61,946 bases of DNA from an uncultured Chlamydiae bacterium. Its GTDB lineage: Bacteria; Chlamydiota; Chlamydiia; Chlamydiales; Rhabdochlamydiaceae. A program made the translations under genes and the position numbers. Position 1 is the first letter of the stretch. Each line of letters begins with the position of its first letter. The DNA lies in contig CAMFIG010000007.1 in the NCBI GenBank assembly GCA_945952445.1, positions 1-61,946 of the forward strand. The letters run 5' to 3'. Positions 8,983 through 17,531 of the stretch are shown piece after piece. The notes under the pieces are model-generated. The model was given only the letters and a program-made list of their open reading frames with translations. It made no database searches and was not told the origin of the DNA.

Positions 8983-10251
8983 ATGACGATCTCAGCTGCG
9001 GGATGGATGGAATATTTTACGGAGCGTTTTGAGGCGCTGTCTGCTCCTTCTTCTTTGAGAAAAGAAGCATGGAGAAAATTTTTATCTCAAGGCCTGCCGA
9101 CGAGAAATTGCGAATCTTTCCACTATTTTCCTTGTAGGTCTTTCTTAAATGACGTTGCTTTGCAGCCTCAAGAAATCCGAGCTGAGGAGGTTCTTGCTTA
9201 TGCTGTTTTGCCAGAATGCCGCAATTCCTTTATCGTCTTAGTAGATGGTAAGTTTAGAAAAGACCTCTCTTGTGTAGAAGGGATCCCTCCTCAGGTTGTG
9301 CTGATCCCCTTAGAAGGGGCATTGACAGGTAGCTATAGCGCCTATATAAAACATCGTTTTGTAAGCGGCCTTGAAAAAGAACAAGATCCCTTTGCTTGTT
9401 TGAATGGAGCTCTTTTTTCAGGAGGTGTCTTTGTCTATGTGCCGCCGGAAGTAGAGTGTCCTCTGCCGATCCAATGTATAGAGATCTGCTCGAATGGGAC
9501 AATGTCTCGAGCACATCTTTTTTTAGGAGCAAGGTCTCGGATTACCTGGGTCTCTTCTACATTAGGATCTGGATTTCATCATTCTTTATTGGATATGGCG
9601 CTTGAAGAAGGGGCTCGACTAGAGCATGCAGCAGTTTCGGAGGAGGAATCTTCTTGGGGCTTTCATACAGTGCGCCTTACGCAAAAAAAAGAGAGTGAAG
9701 CTTTTTGCAGTAGAGTAAGCACGGGCGGGAAGGGGGCGCGTTACGATTACCAGATTGCTTTGATGGGTTCCCACGCTTCTGCAGAACTTTCCGGGCTGTC
9801 TTTGCTTGAAGACAAGAAACATGCCCATATGCATGTGCAGGTTGAACACCGCGCGCCGCATTGCCGTTCTAAGCAGCTTTTTAAGACAGTTCAGTCGGGG
9901 ACGAGCGTCAGTAGTTTCTGTGGTAAGATCTATGTAGAAGATGTTGCACAGAAAACAGAGGCGTACCAGCTGCATCGCTCCTTACTCTTATCAGACTATG
10001 CACAGGCCAATAGCAAGCCGAGCCTGGAGATCTTTGCAGATGATGTCAAAGCATCTCATGGAGCTACGGTGTCGCAGCTTGATCCGAATGAGATTTTTTA
10101 TCTGCGTACGAGAGGGATCTCTTCTGAACTTGCGCAGTCGTTTTTGACAGCTGGGTTTTGCCGAGAGGTGATCCAAAATCTGCCAGTAGCGGCATTAAGG
10201 CAAGAAGCTGTTAAAAAGACATCGCAGTTTTTCGGGCGCATTTATGATTGA
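8983..10251 (+). CDS. sufD: Fe-S cluster assembly protein SufD
   Basis: 422 aa. SufB/SufD beta-helix domain occupies the C-terminal two thirds: GGVFVYVPPEVECPLPIQ, HMHVQVEHRAPHCRSKQLFK, SSFCGKIYVEDVAQKTEAYQ and ASHGATVSQLDPNEIFYLRTRGI. The N-terminal part is more divergent, as usual for SufD. It completes the SufBC2D complex. Its end overlaps the start of sufS by 8 nt. Confidence 0.95.
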   Translation: MTISAAGWMEYFTERFEALSAPSSLRKEAWRKFLSQGLPTRNCESFHYFPCRSFLNDVALQPQEIRAEEVLAYAVLPECRNSFIVLVDGKFRKDLSCVEGIPPQVVLIPLEGALTGSYSAYIKHRFVSGLEKEQDPFACLNGALFSGGVFVYVPPEVECPLPIQCIEICSNGTMSRAHLFLGARSRITWVSSTLGSGFHHSLLDMALEEGARLEHAAVSEEESSWGFHTVRLTQKKESEAFCSRVSTGGKGARYDYQIALMGSHASAELSGLSLLEDKKHAHMHVQVEHRAPHCRSKQLFKTVQSGTSVSSFCGKIYVEDVAQKTEAYQLHRSLLLSDYAQANSKPSLEIFADDVKASHGATVSQLDPNEIFYLRTRGISSELAQSFLTAGFCREVIQNLPVAALRQEAVKKTSQFFGRIYD

Positions 10252-11467
10252 TGTGTGGAACATACGAAAAGATTTCCCTTGTCTGCACCAATCGATCCAT
10301 GAACATAGATATATCTATTTAGACTCTGCAGCAACGACGCATAAACCTCAAAGCGTCATTGATGCCATGACCCGCTTTTATGCAGAAAGCTATGGTACGG
10401 TGCACAGAGCAATCTACCATCTGGCAGCTCAGGCGACATCCCATTATGAAACAGCTCGAGAGAGTGTCCGGAAATTTTTAGGGGCAAAGCATCGAGAAGA
10501 AATTATCTTTGTCAAAGGGACCACAGAAGGGATCAACTTAGTAGCCCATAGTTTTGGCAAAGCGTATATAAAGCCTTCTGATGAGATTATAATCTCAGAA
10601 ACGGAGCATCATGCCAACATCGTTCCTTGGCAACTTCTTTGTCAAGAAAGAGGTGCAGTTCTCAGAGTGGTGCCGGTAGATGATCGAGGGGATCTTATTT
10701 TAGAGCAATATGAGAAGCTCCTCTCGGAAAAAACGCGCCTTGTCAGCATAGCCCATATTGCCAATGCAACAGGAGCTACTCATCCTGTCGAAGAAATCAT
10801 CCAAATGGCCCATGCAAAAGGCGCTTTTGTCTTGCTCGATGCAGCACAAAGCGCAGCGCACACTCCTTTGGATGTATCTTCTTTAGATGTGGATTTTTTA
10901 GTTTTTTCTGGCCACAAAGCGCTTGGTCCTACAGGGATCGGTGTGCTTTACGGTAAAAAACACCTACTAGACGAGATGCCCCCTTACCAAACAGGAGGGG
11001 ATATGATCGATACGGTCCGGTTTGATAAGACTTCATTCCAGCCTCCTCCTTTACGATTCGAAGCAGGTACCCCAAATATCGCAGGCGTGATCGGTCTTGG
11101 TGCTGCCATCTCCTATATTGAACAGATAGGAAGGGAAAAGATCCGTGCCTATGAAGAGCTGCTCACTGAACATGCCTGTCGGCGTTTGGAATCCATCCCA
11201 GGAGTTCGGTTGATAGGAATGCCTCGCCACCGCGCGCCGATCATCAGTTTTGTTTGCAAAGATGCCCATCCTTTAGATGTCGGCACCCTGCTCGATTTAA
11301 AGGGGGTGTCAATGCGCACAGGACACCACTGCGCCCAGCCTACGATGGCAAGGTTTGGAGTTTCCTCTACGATTAGGCTTTCTTTAGCTGTCTATAATAC
11401 GATTGAAGAAATAGATCTGATGAGCGCTGCTTTAGAAGAGACTCTTTTGCTTCTCCGAGGCGTATAA
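10244..11467 (+). CDS. sufS: Cysteine desulfurase SufS (group II)
   Basis: 407 aa PLP enzyme. Visible catalytic parts: stacking His in ETEHHANIVPW (about residues 119-128), Asp/Gln in LLDAAQSAAH, the PLP Lys in SGHKALGPTGIG (K225), and the persulfide Cys in RTGHHCAQP (C363). The RTGHHCAQP loop is the type II signature. It supplies sulfur to SufBCD. No sufE or sufU lies next to it. It is a useful contrast with the second NifS-like gene at 40665, where these residues are missing. Confidence 0.96.
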   Translation: MIDVWNIRKDFPCLHQSIHEHRYIYLDSAATTHKPQSVIDAMTRFYAESYGTVHRAIYHLAAQATSHYETARESVRKFLGAKHREEIIFVKGTTEGINLVAHSFGKAYIKPSDEIIISETEHHANIVPWQLLCQERGAVLRVVPVDDRGDLILEQYEKLLSEKTRLVSIAHIANATGATHPVEEIIQMAHAKGAFVLLDAAQSAAHTPLDVSSLDVDFLVFSGHKALGPTGIGVLYGKKHLLDEMPPYQTGGDMIDTVRFDKTSFQPPPLRFEAGTPNIAGVIGLGAAISYIEQIGREKIRAYEELLTEHACRRLESIPGVRLIGMPRHRAPIISFVCKDAHPLDVGTLLDLKGVSMRTGHHCAQPTMARFGVSSTIRLSLAVYNTIEEIDLMSAALEETLLLLRGV

Positions 11468-11516
11468 GAGCAAATATGGTCTTTAACTGATTTACATTCA
11501 GTGTTATATGTATGCG

Positions 11517-11553
11517 CATTGAAAAATGCTATCGCAGATTGCATTTTTCAATG
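11517..11553. promoter_or_regulatory. 13-bp perfect inverted repeat upstream of the ATPase gene
   Basis: CATTGAAAAATGC (11517-11529) and its exact reverse complement (11541-11553) are separated by 11 bp. A TATAAT box (11554-11559) follows at once and the ATPase ATG is at 11567. The repeat has no T-tract of its own, so it could be an operator next to the promoter or a hairpin ending the suf transcript. With an ATG only 8 nt after TATAAT the transcript would be nearly leaderless if that box is used. Confidence 0.5.
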
Positions 11554-11566
11554 TATAATGCTATTT

Positions 11567-12730
11567 ATGGCAGCAGATTCAAATTATATTCCCAGAACCA
11601 TGAATCCTCCTAAGGACAGCTATTTTTTGCTAGGTCCCAGAGGAACCGGCAAGTCTACTTGGCTTTGTCATCAGTATCCAGATGCAACCAGAATTGATCT
11701 ATTGCTCGGTGAAGAAGAGCGGAGATTTAGCGCCTATCCGGAGAGAATTCGCGATGTAGCGGCCTCTTTGCCCGCCGGGTCTACTCTGATTTTAGATGAA
11801 ATACAAAGAGTGCCGAGACTTCTTCCAGAGATCCATGCTCTCATAGAAGAGAAAAAAGAAATCCAGTACATCATGACTGGGAGCAGTTCTCGGAAATTGC
11901 GGCGCACAGTGAGCGATCTTCTAGGAGGAAGAGCTCTTCTGCGTCAAATGAGGCCTTTTCTTGCTTCGGAATTAAAGGAGAAGTTTTCATTAACACAAGC
12001 TTTAAAAACGGGACTTATTCCACTGATATTTGCGTCGAGCAGTCCTGAAGAGCGGCTATTGGATTATCTGCATCTGTATTTAAAAGAAGAGGTGCAAGCA
12101 GAAGGCCTGGTTCGCCAGATTGGTGACTTCTCTCGCTTTCTTGAAGTGGCAAGCTTTTCCCATGCAACGGTGTGGACGACAACGGATATTAGCCGAGAGG
12201 CAAGTGTGAAGAGAGCCACGGTTGATAATTATCTGCAAATTCTAGAAGACCTTTTACTAGCATTTACAGTCCCTGTTTTTACAAGAAGAGCCAAGAGGAA
12301 ACTCATCGCGCATCCTAAATTTTATTTTTTCGATGCCGGTGTGTATCGGATTTTACGTCCTCAAGGGATTTTGGATAGCTCCCAAGAAATTGAAGGCTTA
12401 GCTTTAGAAGGCTTGATAGCGCAACATTTAAGAAGCTGGGTTTTAGCTCAGAGTAAGCCTCATTCTCTTTCTTTTTGGCGCACTCAGACAAAATTGGAAG
12501 TGGATTTTATCGTGTATGGTCCCAAAGGTTTTTGGGCAATCGAGGTCAAAAGAAGTCCTAATTTAGGACCTGATGATGTAAGAGCTCTCTTGGCTTTTAA
12601 AGAAGAATATCCTGAAGCTACGTGCTTATTTGTCACTTTGGGAAAAAGGAGGGAAACTTATCGAGGTTTTCCTGTTATTCCCGCCGAAGAATTTCTTTTG
12701 GGAATCACTCCTGAAAATCCCATTTACTGA
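11567..12730 (+). CDS. AAA-type ATPase with C-terminal DUF4143 domain
   Basis: 387 aa from the ATG at 11567; a longer frame from a GTG at 11501 would run through the inverted repeat. Walker A is LLGPRGTGKST near residue 20, Walker B LILDEIQRVP near 75, then MTGSSSRKLRR and LLGGRALLRQMRPF, typical of AAA_14/DUF4143 proteins. The C-terminal domain has the PD-(D/E)xK-like pattern TKLEVDFIVY ... FWAIEVKRS. Such genes are widespread in bacteria and often multi-copy in intracellular ones; their biological role is not well established. It stands alone between the suf operon and the porin cluster and ends at a hairpin. Confidence 0.85.
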   Translation: MAADSNYIPRTMNPPKDSYFLLGPRGTGKSTWLCHQYPDATRIDLLLGEEERRFSAYPERIRDVAASLPAGSTLILDEIQRVPRLLPEIHALIEEKKEIQYIMTGSSSRKLRRTVSDLLGGRALLRQMRPFLASELKEKFSLTQALKTGLIPLIFASSSPEERLLDYLHLYLKEEVQAEGLVRQIGDFSRFLEVASFSHATVWTTTDISREASVKRATVDNYLQILEDLLLAFTVPVFTRRAKRKLIAHPKFYFFDAGVYRILRPQGILDSSQEIEGLALEGLIAQHLRSWVLAQSKPHSLSFWRTQTKLEVDFIVYGPKGFWAIEVKRSPNLGPDDVRALLAFKEEYPEATCLFVTLGKRRETYRGFPVIPAEEFLLGITPENPIY

Positions 12731-12735
12731 ATCAA

Positions 12736-12758
12736 AGGGACCCTATAATAGGGTCCCT
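12736..12758. terminator. Hairpin between convergent genes
   Basis: An 8-bp perfect stem (AGGGACCC at 12736-12743 with GGGTCCCT at 12751-12758), extendable by one T-A pair, closes a small loop. It lies 5 bp after the ATPase stop and 15 bp from the end of the convergent porin gene, so it probably serves both directions. U-tracts are weak on either side. Confidence 0.65.
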
Positions 12759-12773
12759 CTTAAGATGCCTTCT

Positions 12774-13904
12774 TTAGAAATCAAGCCGTGCAGAGATAGT
12801 CCATCCTTGGATGGTCAGATCTCCTTGGTTTGCTACAAAAGCTCCAAGGCTAGATGCATTCATTCCTAAGAATTTCTGGAATTGGTTTTGTCCGAAGAAC
12901 ATCAGATGTTCCCATCCAGCTTGCAGCCAAAAATGGCAACGGTCGTCTGCAAACATTGTATCCCAGCGCAGTCCAAGGGCAAGTTCGGAGATCGCTCGAT
13001 CTACGCGCATGCTTTGAGAGTTATTGACAACATCTACATGGCTTCCGCTCAGAAGGATGATCTCTTCATCGTGGTGAAGATCGAAGAATCCATACAGCAG
13101 AGAAACTGCTGCGTTGCCGTAGAAGCTGAATCCAGCGCCTAGGCCCCATTGGGAATTCAGCCCGCCGTGCAATCCAAGGCCCCAATAGTTGTTCTTCATA
13201 TCGGTCTCATATTTATCTGCAGTCGCAGAAAGGACGCCATCTTCTGTAAGATGTTTGTAGTCGACATCTAACTTTTGATGGATCCAACCTGTACGAAGAC
13301 CTACGAAAGGACGGAGTGTCATCCATTTGCTGACGAAAAACTCTCTGCCAAGATCCAAGTCGATCATGTTGAGGCGGAGCTTCCAATGAGCATGGCTCTT
13401 GAGGGCACCCGTGTTAGGATCGAGTCCTGTTTGGTTAACAGCCCATGTAGGAAGAAGGTTTCTTGTATAGCCTACATCTGTTCTTCCATGAGCATGATCA
13501 TGAAACCATGTCCAGGTAGCTGCTAAGTCCCATCCGTCGTGTGGCAGGTTGTATCCAAGCCCAACGCGGAATCCGAAATCCCAGTCATAACTGAGGTCTT
13601 TTGTTGAAGAATTGGAAAGGCTATTGGAAGGAGCTGATTTATCTTTGATGACATAGCTAAGACCATTTTCATGAGCTTGCCAAATGAGCCAATCGGCTGT
13701 GACAAAAAGATCGAGGCCATCGCGTACTTGAGGACGTCCTGATGGGTTGATCATGCCGCTTGCGCTTTTTTTCTGTTCCAAAGCATTGACGCGGTTTTCT
13801 AGGTTGCGCATTTGCGCTTCTGATACGTCTGCTTGTGCAATACTTGTACTCATAAGAGATGCAGCGAGCAGCGACGAAAAATAGAACGTATGTTTGTGTT
13901 TCAT
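12774..13904 (-). CDS. MOMP-like major outer membrane porin, paralog 1
   Basis: 376 aa. Signal peptide at residues 1-25 (ends SIAQA-D), then a short predicted coiled coil (about residues 27-48, MRNLENRVNALEQK) that the other two paralogs lack. The barrel follows, rich in WDxxxTWTWFHDH and FGFRVGLGYN strands, ending in SARLDF with a C-terminal Phe as required for outer-membrane assembly. It shares the blocks TADWLIWQAxExGL, GLGLHGGLNSQWGLGAGFSFYGNAAVSLLYG and HFWLQAGWEHLMFFGQNQ with its neighbour at 14047. A strong GGAGGAA site precedes the ATG. Likely a general porin and structural protein of the envelope. Confidence 0.85.
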   Translation of the reverse strand: MKHKHTFYFSSLLAASLMSTSIAQADVSEAQMRNLENRVNALEQKKSASGMINPSGRPQVRDGLDLFVTADWLIWQAHENGLSYVIKDKSAPSNSLSNSSTKDLSYDWDFGFRVGLGYNLPHDGWDLAATWTWFHDHAHGRTDVGYTRNLLPTWAVNQTGLDPNTGALKSHAHWKLRLNMIDLDLGREFFVSKWMTLRPFVGLRTGWIHQKLDVDYKHLTEDGVLSATADKYETDMKNNYWGLGLHGGLNSQWGLGAGFSFYGNAAVSLLYGFFDLHHDEEIILLSGSHVDVVNNSQSMRVDRAISELALGLRWDTMFADDRCHFWLQAGWEHLMFFGQNQFQKFLGMNASSLGAFVANQGDLTIQGWTISARLDF

Positions 13905-13999
13905 GTAAATTCCTCCGAAAAAGACATTAACCGGGAACAGTGAGTCCTCGGTATTTCAAGAATGTACAGAAAACAAGAAAAAAAGTGTAGAACGATTTC

Positions 14000-14038
14000 G
14001 CAAAGCCTTAAAGGTCGTAGAGATCTTTAAGGCTTTGC
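14000..14038 (-). terminator. Strong terminator hairpin of porin paralog 2
   Basis: A perfect 14-bp inverted repeat (14000-14013 with 14025-14038) closes an 11-nt loop. It begins 9 bp past the stop of the minus-strand porin gene. A T-rich run follows on the minus strand some 20 nt later (around 13977-13985). This should separate transcription of the two tandem porin genes. Confidence 0.8.
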
Positions 14039-14046
14039 ATATGAGA

Positions 14047-15150
14047 TTAGAAATCGAAACGCGCGCCGATAGTCCAGCCTTGGAAATCCAAATCTCCTTG
14101 GTTTTGTACATAGACAGCAGGATTTGCGCTATCGACAAAACGCATGATTTGATTTTGTGAAAAGAACATATGATGTTCCCATCCAGCTTGGACGCCGAAG
14201 TGGAAGCGGTCATTGGCAAAGTTTTTGTCCCAGCGCATCCCTATCTGTAAGTCTGTGACGGCTCTGCCGGCGCGAAAACTATTTTTCTCGGAAAGCACAT
14301 ATCCAGAGCTTGTGCTGCTTTCGACATAATGCTCAGAGTGGTGTATGTCGAAAAAACCATAGAGCACAGATACGGCGGCATTTCCAAAAATACTAAAACC
14401 TGCGCCAAGGCCCCACTGTGTATCAAGACCTCCTCGCACACCAAGGCCCCAATAGTCATTTTTCATATGGGTATGGTAGTCGTCGAGGACGATTTCATCT
14501 GTGCTGTTATATAATGTGTCATAAGAGACTTTGTATGTTTGATCCACCCAAGCATTGCGCAATCCGAAGTGAGGGCGAAGAGAAAGCCACTTGCCTGCAT
14601 AGAATTGTCTGCCCATCTCCAGGTCAAGGACATTGAGCTGCAAATGTAGATGCGCATCAGCTGAGATCGCTGCAGCGACATCAAACGTGGAAGTAGCATC
14701 GGGATTCATAAAGACAGGATACAAAGCTTCTGTAGTGGAAAACCCAGAGGAAGTGTGGCTGGAGGCATGATCGCGAAACCATGTCCAGTTAAGTCGAAGA
14801 TCCCATTGGTCATGCGGCATATTATATCCAAGCCCAAGCCTCACTCCATATTCCCATTCAAAATGGGGAGATTTTACACTGCCAGATCCTAAGCTTAATG
14901 TCTGAGTGGTGTCGATATCCTGGTTGTTGATTGCATAGCCAAGGCCCGATTCATTGGCTTGCCAGATGAGCCAGTCGGCAGTGATGAAAAGATCCCATCC
15001 GGAAGTCATTCCGGGTCTTGCAGAAGGATGGGCTGCCATTGCCTCAGCTTGAGGAGAGACTGGCGCCTCTTTCTGCGAGTTTGTGGTGTCTGCATAAGTA
15101 AGGCTAATGGCTATTGTGGCTGTAATCAGAGCCCATATTTTATTGTTCAT
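14047..15150 (-). CDS. MOMP-like major outer membrane porin, paralog 2
   Basis: 367 aa. Signal peptide at residues 1-20 (ends LTYAD). Barrel strands align well with paralog 1: SGWDLFITADWLIWQANESGLGYAI, the VRLGLGYNMPHDQWDL block, NDYWGLGVRGGLDTQWGLG, FHFGVQAGWEHHMFFSQNQ, and a terminal GARFDF. Cysteines, which cross-link chlamydial MOMP, are almost absent, which fits porins of non-Chlamydiaceae lineages. An AGGGAGA lies upstream of the ATG. It has its own leader and terminator. It is divergent from paralog 3 across a 167-bp AT-rich spacer that must hold both promoters. Confidence 0.85.
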   Translation of the reverse strand: MNNKIWALITATIAISLTYADTTNSQKEAPVSPQAEAMAAHPSARPGMTSGWDLFITADWLIWQANESGLGYAINNQDIDTTQTLSLGSGSVKSPHFEWEYGVRLGLGYNMPHDQWDLRLNWTWFRDHASSHTSSGFSTTEALYPVFMNPDATSTFDVAAAISADAHLHLQLNVLDLEMGRQFYAGKWLSLRPHFGLRNAWVDQTYKVSYDTLYNSTDEIVLDDYHTHMKNDYWGLGVRGGLDTQWGLGAGFSIFGNAAVSVLYGFFDIHHSEHYVESSTSSGYVLSEKNSFRAGRAVTDLQIGMRWDKNFANDRFHFGVQAGWEHHMFFSQNQIMRFVDSANPAVYVQNQGDLDFQGWTIGARFDF

Positions 15151-15317
15151 ATGAGAGATTCTCCCTGTAATGTTGTCATCTAATTCACTCTGTAATGCTT
15201 TTCCTTTTTAGTGTAAATAAATTATTTTAAACAAAGAGGGCGAAGTCGTTTTTTTTCTGTTTTTTTAATGAATAATTTTTTAGTTTTGAGTCTTCTGCTT
15301 TATTTTAGGAGAAAAAC

Positions 15318-16382
15318 ATGTTCAAAAAAGAGATGGCTTTGGCTCTCATAGGATCTGCAATTCCTTTCTGTGTACAAGCAGATCTTGCAACCTCTTCCAA
15401 GTCTCCTTCTCTCGATCAGGGGGGCGTTATAAAAACAAACCAGATGCCGGCTGGTTACAATCATTCTGCAGCCTATAATTTAGCCGATGGATGGGATGTC
15501 TATCTCTCTGCGAGCTTTATTTATTGGAATGCACAGCAAGAAAATATGGAAATTGGCTACGCATCCAATGCAAACCATACAAGTTTAAAAGCCCTCTATG
15601 CAAAAACCGAGTACAAACCGGGATTTAAAGTGGGGATTGGGATTGATATGCCAGGAATGGATGATTGGAACCTGTATGCAGAATATACCTGGTTCAACCA
15701 CCATACCCATGCAAGCCATAGCGGAACGATTCTTCCTGTCCTTGCAAACTTCTTGGATCAGGGAGTCACCTCTCCGGTTGCAGAAGCTTCTTCTGTATCA
15801 GCCGCATGGAAGATCGACCTGAATATTTTGGATGGGATGCTCCAAAGGCCTTTCTATGAGGGAAGAAAACTCATCTTAAATGCGGGGTTTGGCCTTCGTG
15901 CGATGTGGTTGGAGCAAAAATTGGATGTCAGCTACCCCCACTATGAATATGCAGATATCATGCTCGGTTCCGGGTTTGCTAATGGTCATTGCGATTCTTG
16001 GGCCCTGGGACCTCGTATTTCTTTAGACACAAACTGGCTTCTTGGTATGGGATTCCGTATCGTAGGCAAAGCTGCGGCGAGTGTATTGTACACTCGGTAT
16101 ACCACGTTAAATGGCACCTCGAATCTCAATGAGAACCTCATTACTCGCAGGGTAAAAGCATCAGATGATTACAATCAGCTAAGGGCGATTACGGAAACTT
16201 CTCTTGGTCTTAGCTGGGGTTCTTATTGCTGCGATCGTCAATTCCATTTCGATTTGGCAGCAAGCTATGACTTTAATATTTACTGGAGCCAAAACGAACT
16301 GTACATGGTGCATCAGCAAGATGGAGCTCCCGGATCGCTTACGCTCCAAGGATTGAATATAACAGCCCGCTTCGATTTCTAA
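15318..16382 (+). CDS. MOMP-like major outer membrane porin, paralog 3
   Basis: 354 aa, more divergent than the other two. Signal peptide 1-21 (ends VQADL). Shared features are GWDVYLSASFIYWNAQQENMEI, VGIGIDMPGMDDWNLYAEYTWFNHHTHAS, SWALGPRISLDTNWLLGMGFRIVGKAAASVLY and a terminal TARFDF. An AGGAG site lies 6 nt before the ATG, after a T-rich leader. It ends in a hairpin shared with the convergent T3SS operon. Confidence 0.82.
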   Translation: MFKKEMALALIGSAIPFCVQADLATSSKSPSLDQGGVIKTNQMPAGYNHSAAYNLADGWDVYLSASFIYWNAQQENMEIGYASNANHTSLKALYAKTEYKPGFKVGIGIDMPGMDDWNLYAEYTWFNHHTHASHSGTILPVLANFLDQGVTSPVAEASSVSAAWKIDLNILDGMLQRPFYEGRKLILNAGFGLRAMWLEQKLDVSYPHYEYADIMLGSGFANGHCDSWALGPRISLDTNWLLGMGFRIVGKAAASVLYTRYTTLNGTSNLNENLITRRVKASDDYNQLRAITETSLGLSWGSYCCDRQFHFDLAASYDFNIYWSQNELYMVHQQDGAPGSLTLQGLNITARFDF

Positions 16383-16400
16383 GGAGGGATTTTCCCTCCT
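16382..16400. terminator. Bidirectional hairpin between porin 3 and sctT
   Basis: AGGAGGG (16382-16388) pairs with CCCTCCT (16394-16400) around a 5-nt loop. It occupies nearly all of the 22-bp gap between the convergent stops, so it can end transcription from both sides. Confidence 0.7.
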
Positions 16401-16404
16401 CATC

Positions 16405-17238
16405 TTATCGGGGGATCATATAGAGGATTTTATCGATCTCTTTTAGCCATAAAAAGGTTTGTTTTTCCATCTGCTGTAAGATGAAAAACCAGGCGACGCA
16501 TAGCATGCCAAGTCCGATCAGAGACTTTAGAGACATTCCCAAGAAGGCGATTTGCACCTGAGGTGCGAGGCGGTTGGCAATCCCTAAGAACACTTCCGTC
16601 ATCAGGATGGCAAGAAGAGCTGGCGCTGACAGCTGAATGCCTAAAGCAACGACTTTGGTGACTATCCCCATGATCGTTGTCCAGAAAGGTAAATCTCCTC
16701 GGAAGAATAAAGGATTGAGAAACCCATCGACGGGGACAATTGTATAGGAAGAAAATACGCTGTCAAAAAAGAAAAAAGGCCCTCCTAACGTGTAAAAGGA
16801 TACGATTAGAATATAGTTGTAGAGGTTGCCGATAGGGGATGTCTGCGCTTGAGAAAAGGGATCTGTAACTTGAAGAGCAGAGGATCCTCTGAGAAAATCG
16901 ATCAAGACGCCAGCGGAGGTGGCTGCATGGAATGGGATTGTAACGAGGTAGGCTAAAATAAAGCCGACGAGCAGTTCTTTCAATGCTTGGACTATATAGA
17001 ATATGTTAAAAGAAAACGCAGTCTTGCTAGTCATCGCAATGTGAGGTAGAAAGATCAAAGTAAAAGAGATTAGAATCCCCATTTTGACTCCGGAAGGAAG
17101 CTTGGCGCCAAGGAAAGGGGCAAATAGGATAATAGGAGCTAGGCGAAAGAGGCTTAGGAGAAACAGAGCAAGAAAAGCAGTAGGAGAAAACTCATAGACA
17201 TAGGTAAAAAAGCGGTAATATTCGGTGCCTGGACCCAT
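16405..17238 (-). CDS. sctT: T3SS export apparatus protein SctT
   Basis: 277 aa, FliR/SctT family, with about six to seven hydrophobic segments. Recognisable parts are FRLAPIILFAPFLGAKLP near the N-terminus, GFILAYLVTIPFHAATSAGVLIDFLRG and the late APALLAILMTEVFLGIANRLAPQVQ. It is a core inner-membrane gate component of the secretion system. It starts one nucleotide after sctS and is the last gene of a minus-strand operon in the same order as the chlamydial CT559-CT564 block (sctJ-K-L-R-S-T). Confidence 0.95.
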   Translation of the reverse strand: MGPGTEYYRFFTYVYEFSPTAFLALFLLSLFRLAPIILFAPFLGAKLPSGVKMGILISFTLIFLPHIAMTSKTAFSFNIFYIVQALKELLVGFILAYLVTIPFHAATSAGVLIDFLRGSSALQVTDPFSQAQTSPIGNLYNYILIVSFYTLGGPFFFFDSVFSSYTIVPVDGFLNPLFFRGDLPFWTTIMGIVTKVVALGIQLSAPALLAILMTEVFLGIANRLAPQVQIAFLGMSLKSLIGLGMLCVAWFFILQQMEKQTFLWLKEIDKILYMIPR

Positions 17239-17239
17239 G

Positions 17240-17512
17240 TTAGAAGCTTGCCCACTTAGGGAAGTTCATAAAGATATTGCTCGTGTAGTGCATGATCTGC
17301 CCGCTAAGCCATCCTCCGAGTAGAAGAAGCGTTAAGATAACAGAGACCAGTTTTACCATAAAAGAGAGAGTTTGTTCTTGGATTTGGGTGGCTGCTTGGA
17401 AGATGGCTACAAAAAGTCCTAAGATCGTGCTGATCAGAATAGGAGGTGCTGATAAAATCAAAATGAGCAAGAGAGCTTGGTAGCTTAGCTGGTAAATTTC
17501 TGTGCTATACAT
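17240..17512 (-). CDS. sctS: T3SS export apparatus protein SctS
   Basis: 90 aa from the ATG at 17512, the usual length for FliQ/SctS. Two transmembrane helices are present, with the family stretch PPILISTILGLFVAIFQAATQIQEQTL between and in them. I prefer 17512 to the first possible start at 17551 because AGGAGAA sits 8 nt upstream and the shorter protein matches family size; the longer one would overlap sctR. Confidence 0.93.
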   Translation of the reverse strand: MYSTEIYQLSYQALLLILILSAPPILISTILGLFVAIFQAATQIQEQTLSFMVKLVSVILTLLLLGGWLSGQIMHYTSNIFMNFPKWASF

Positions 17513-17531
17513 CTGCTGAATTCTCCTATGT

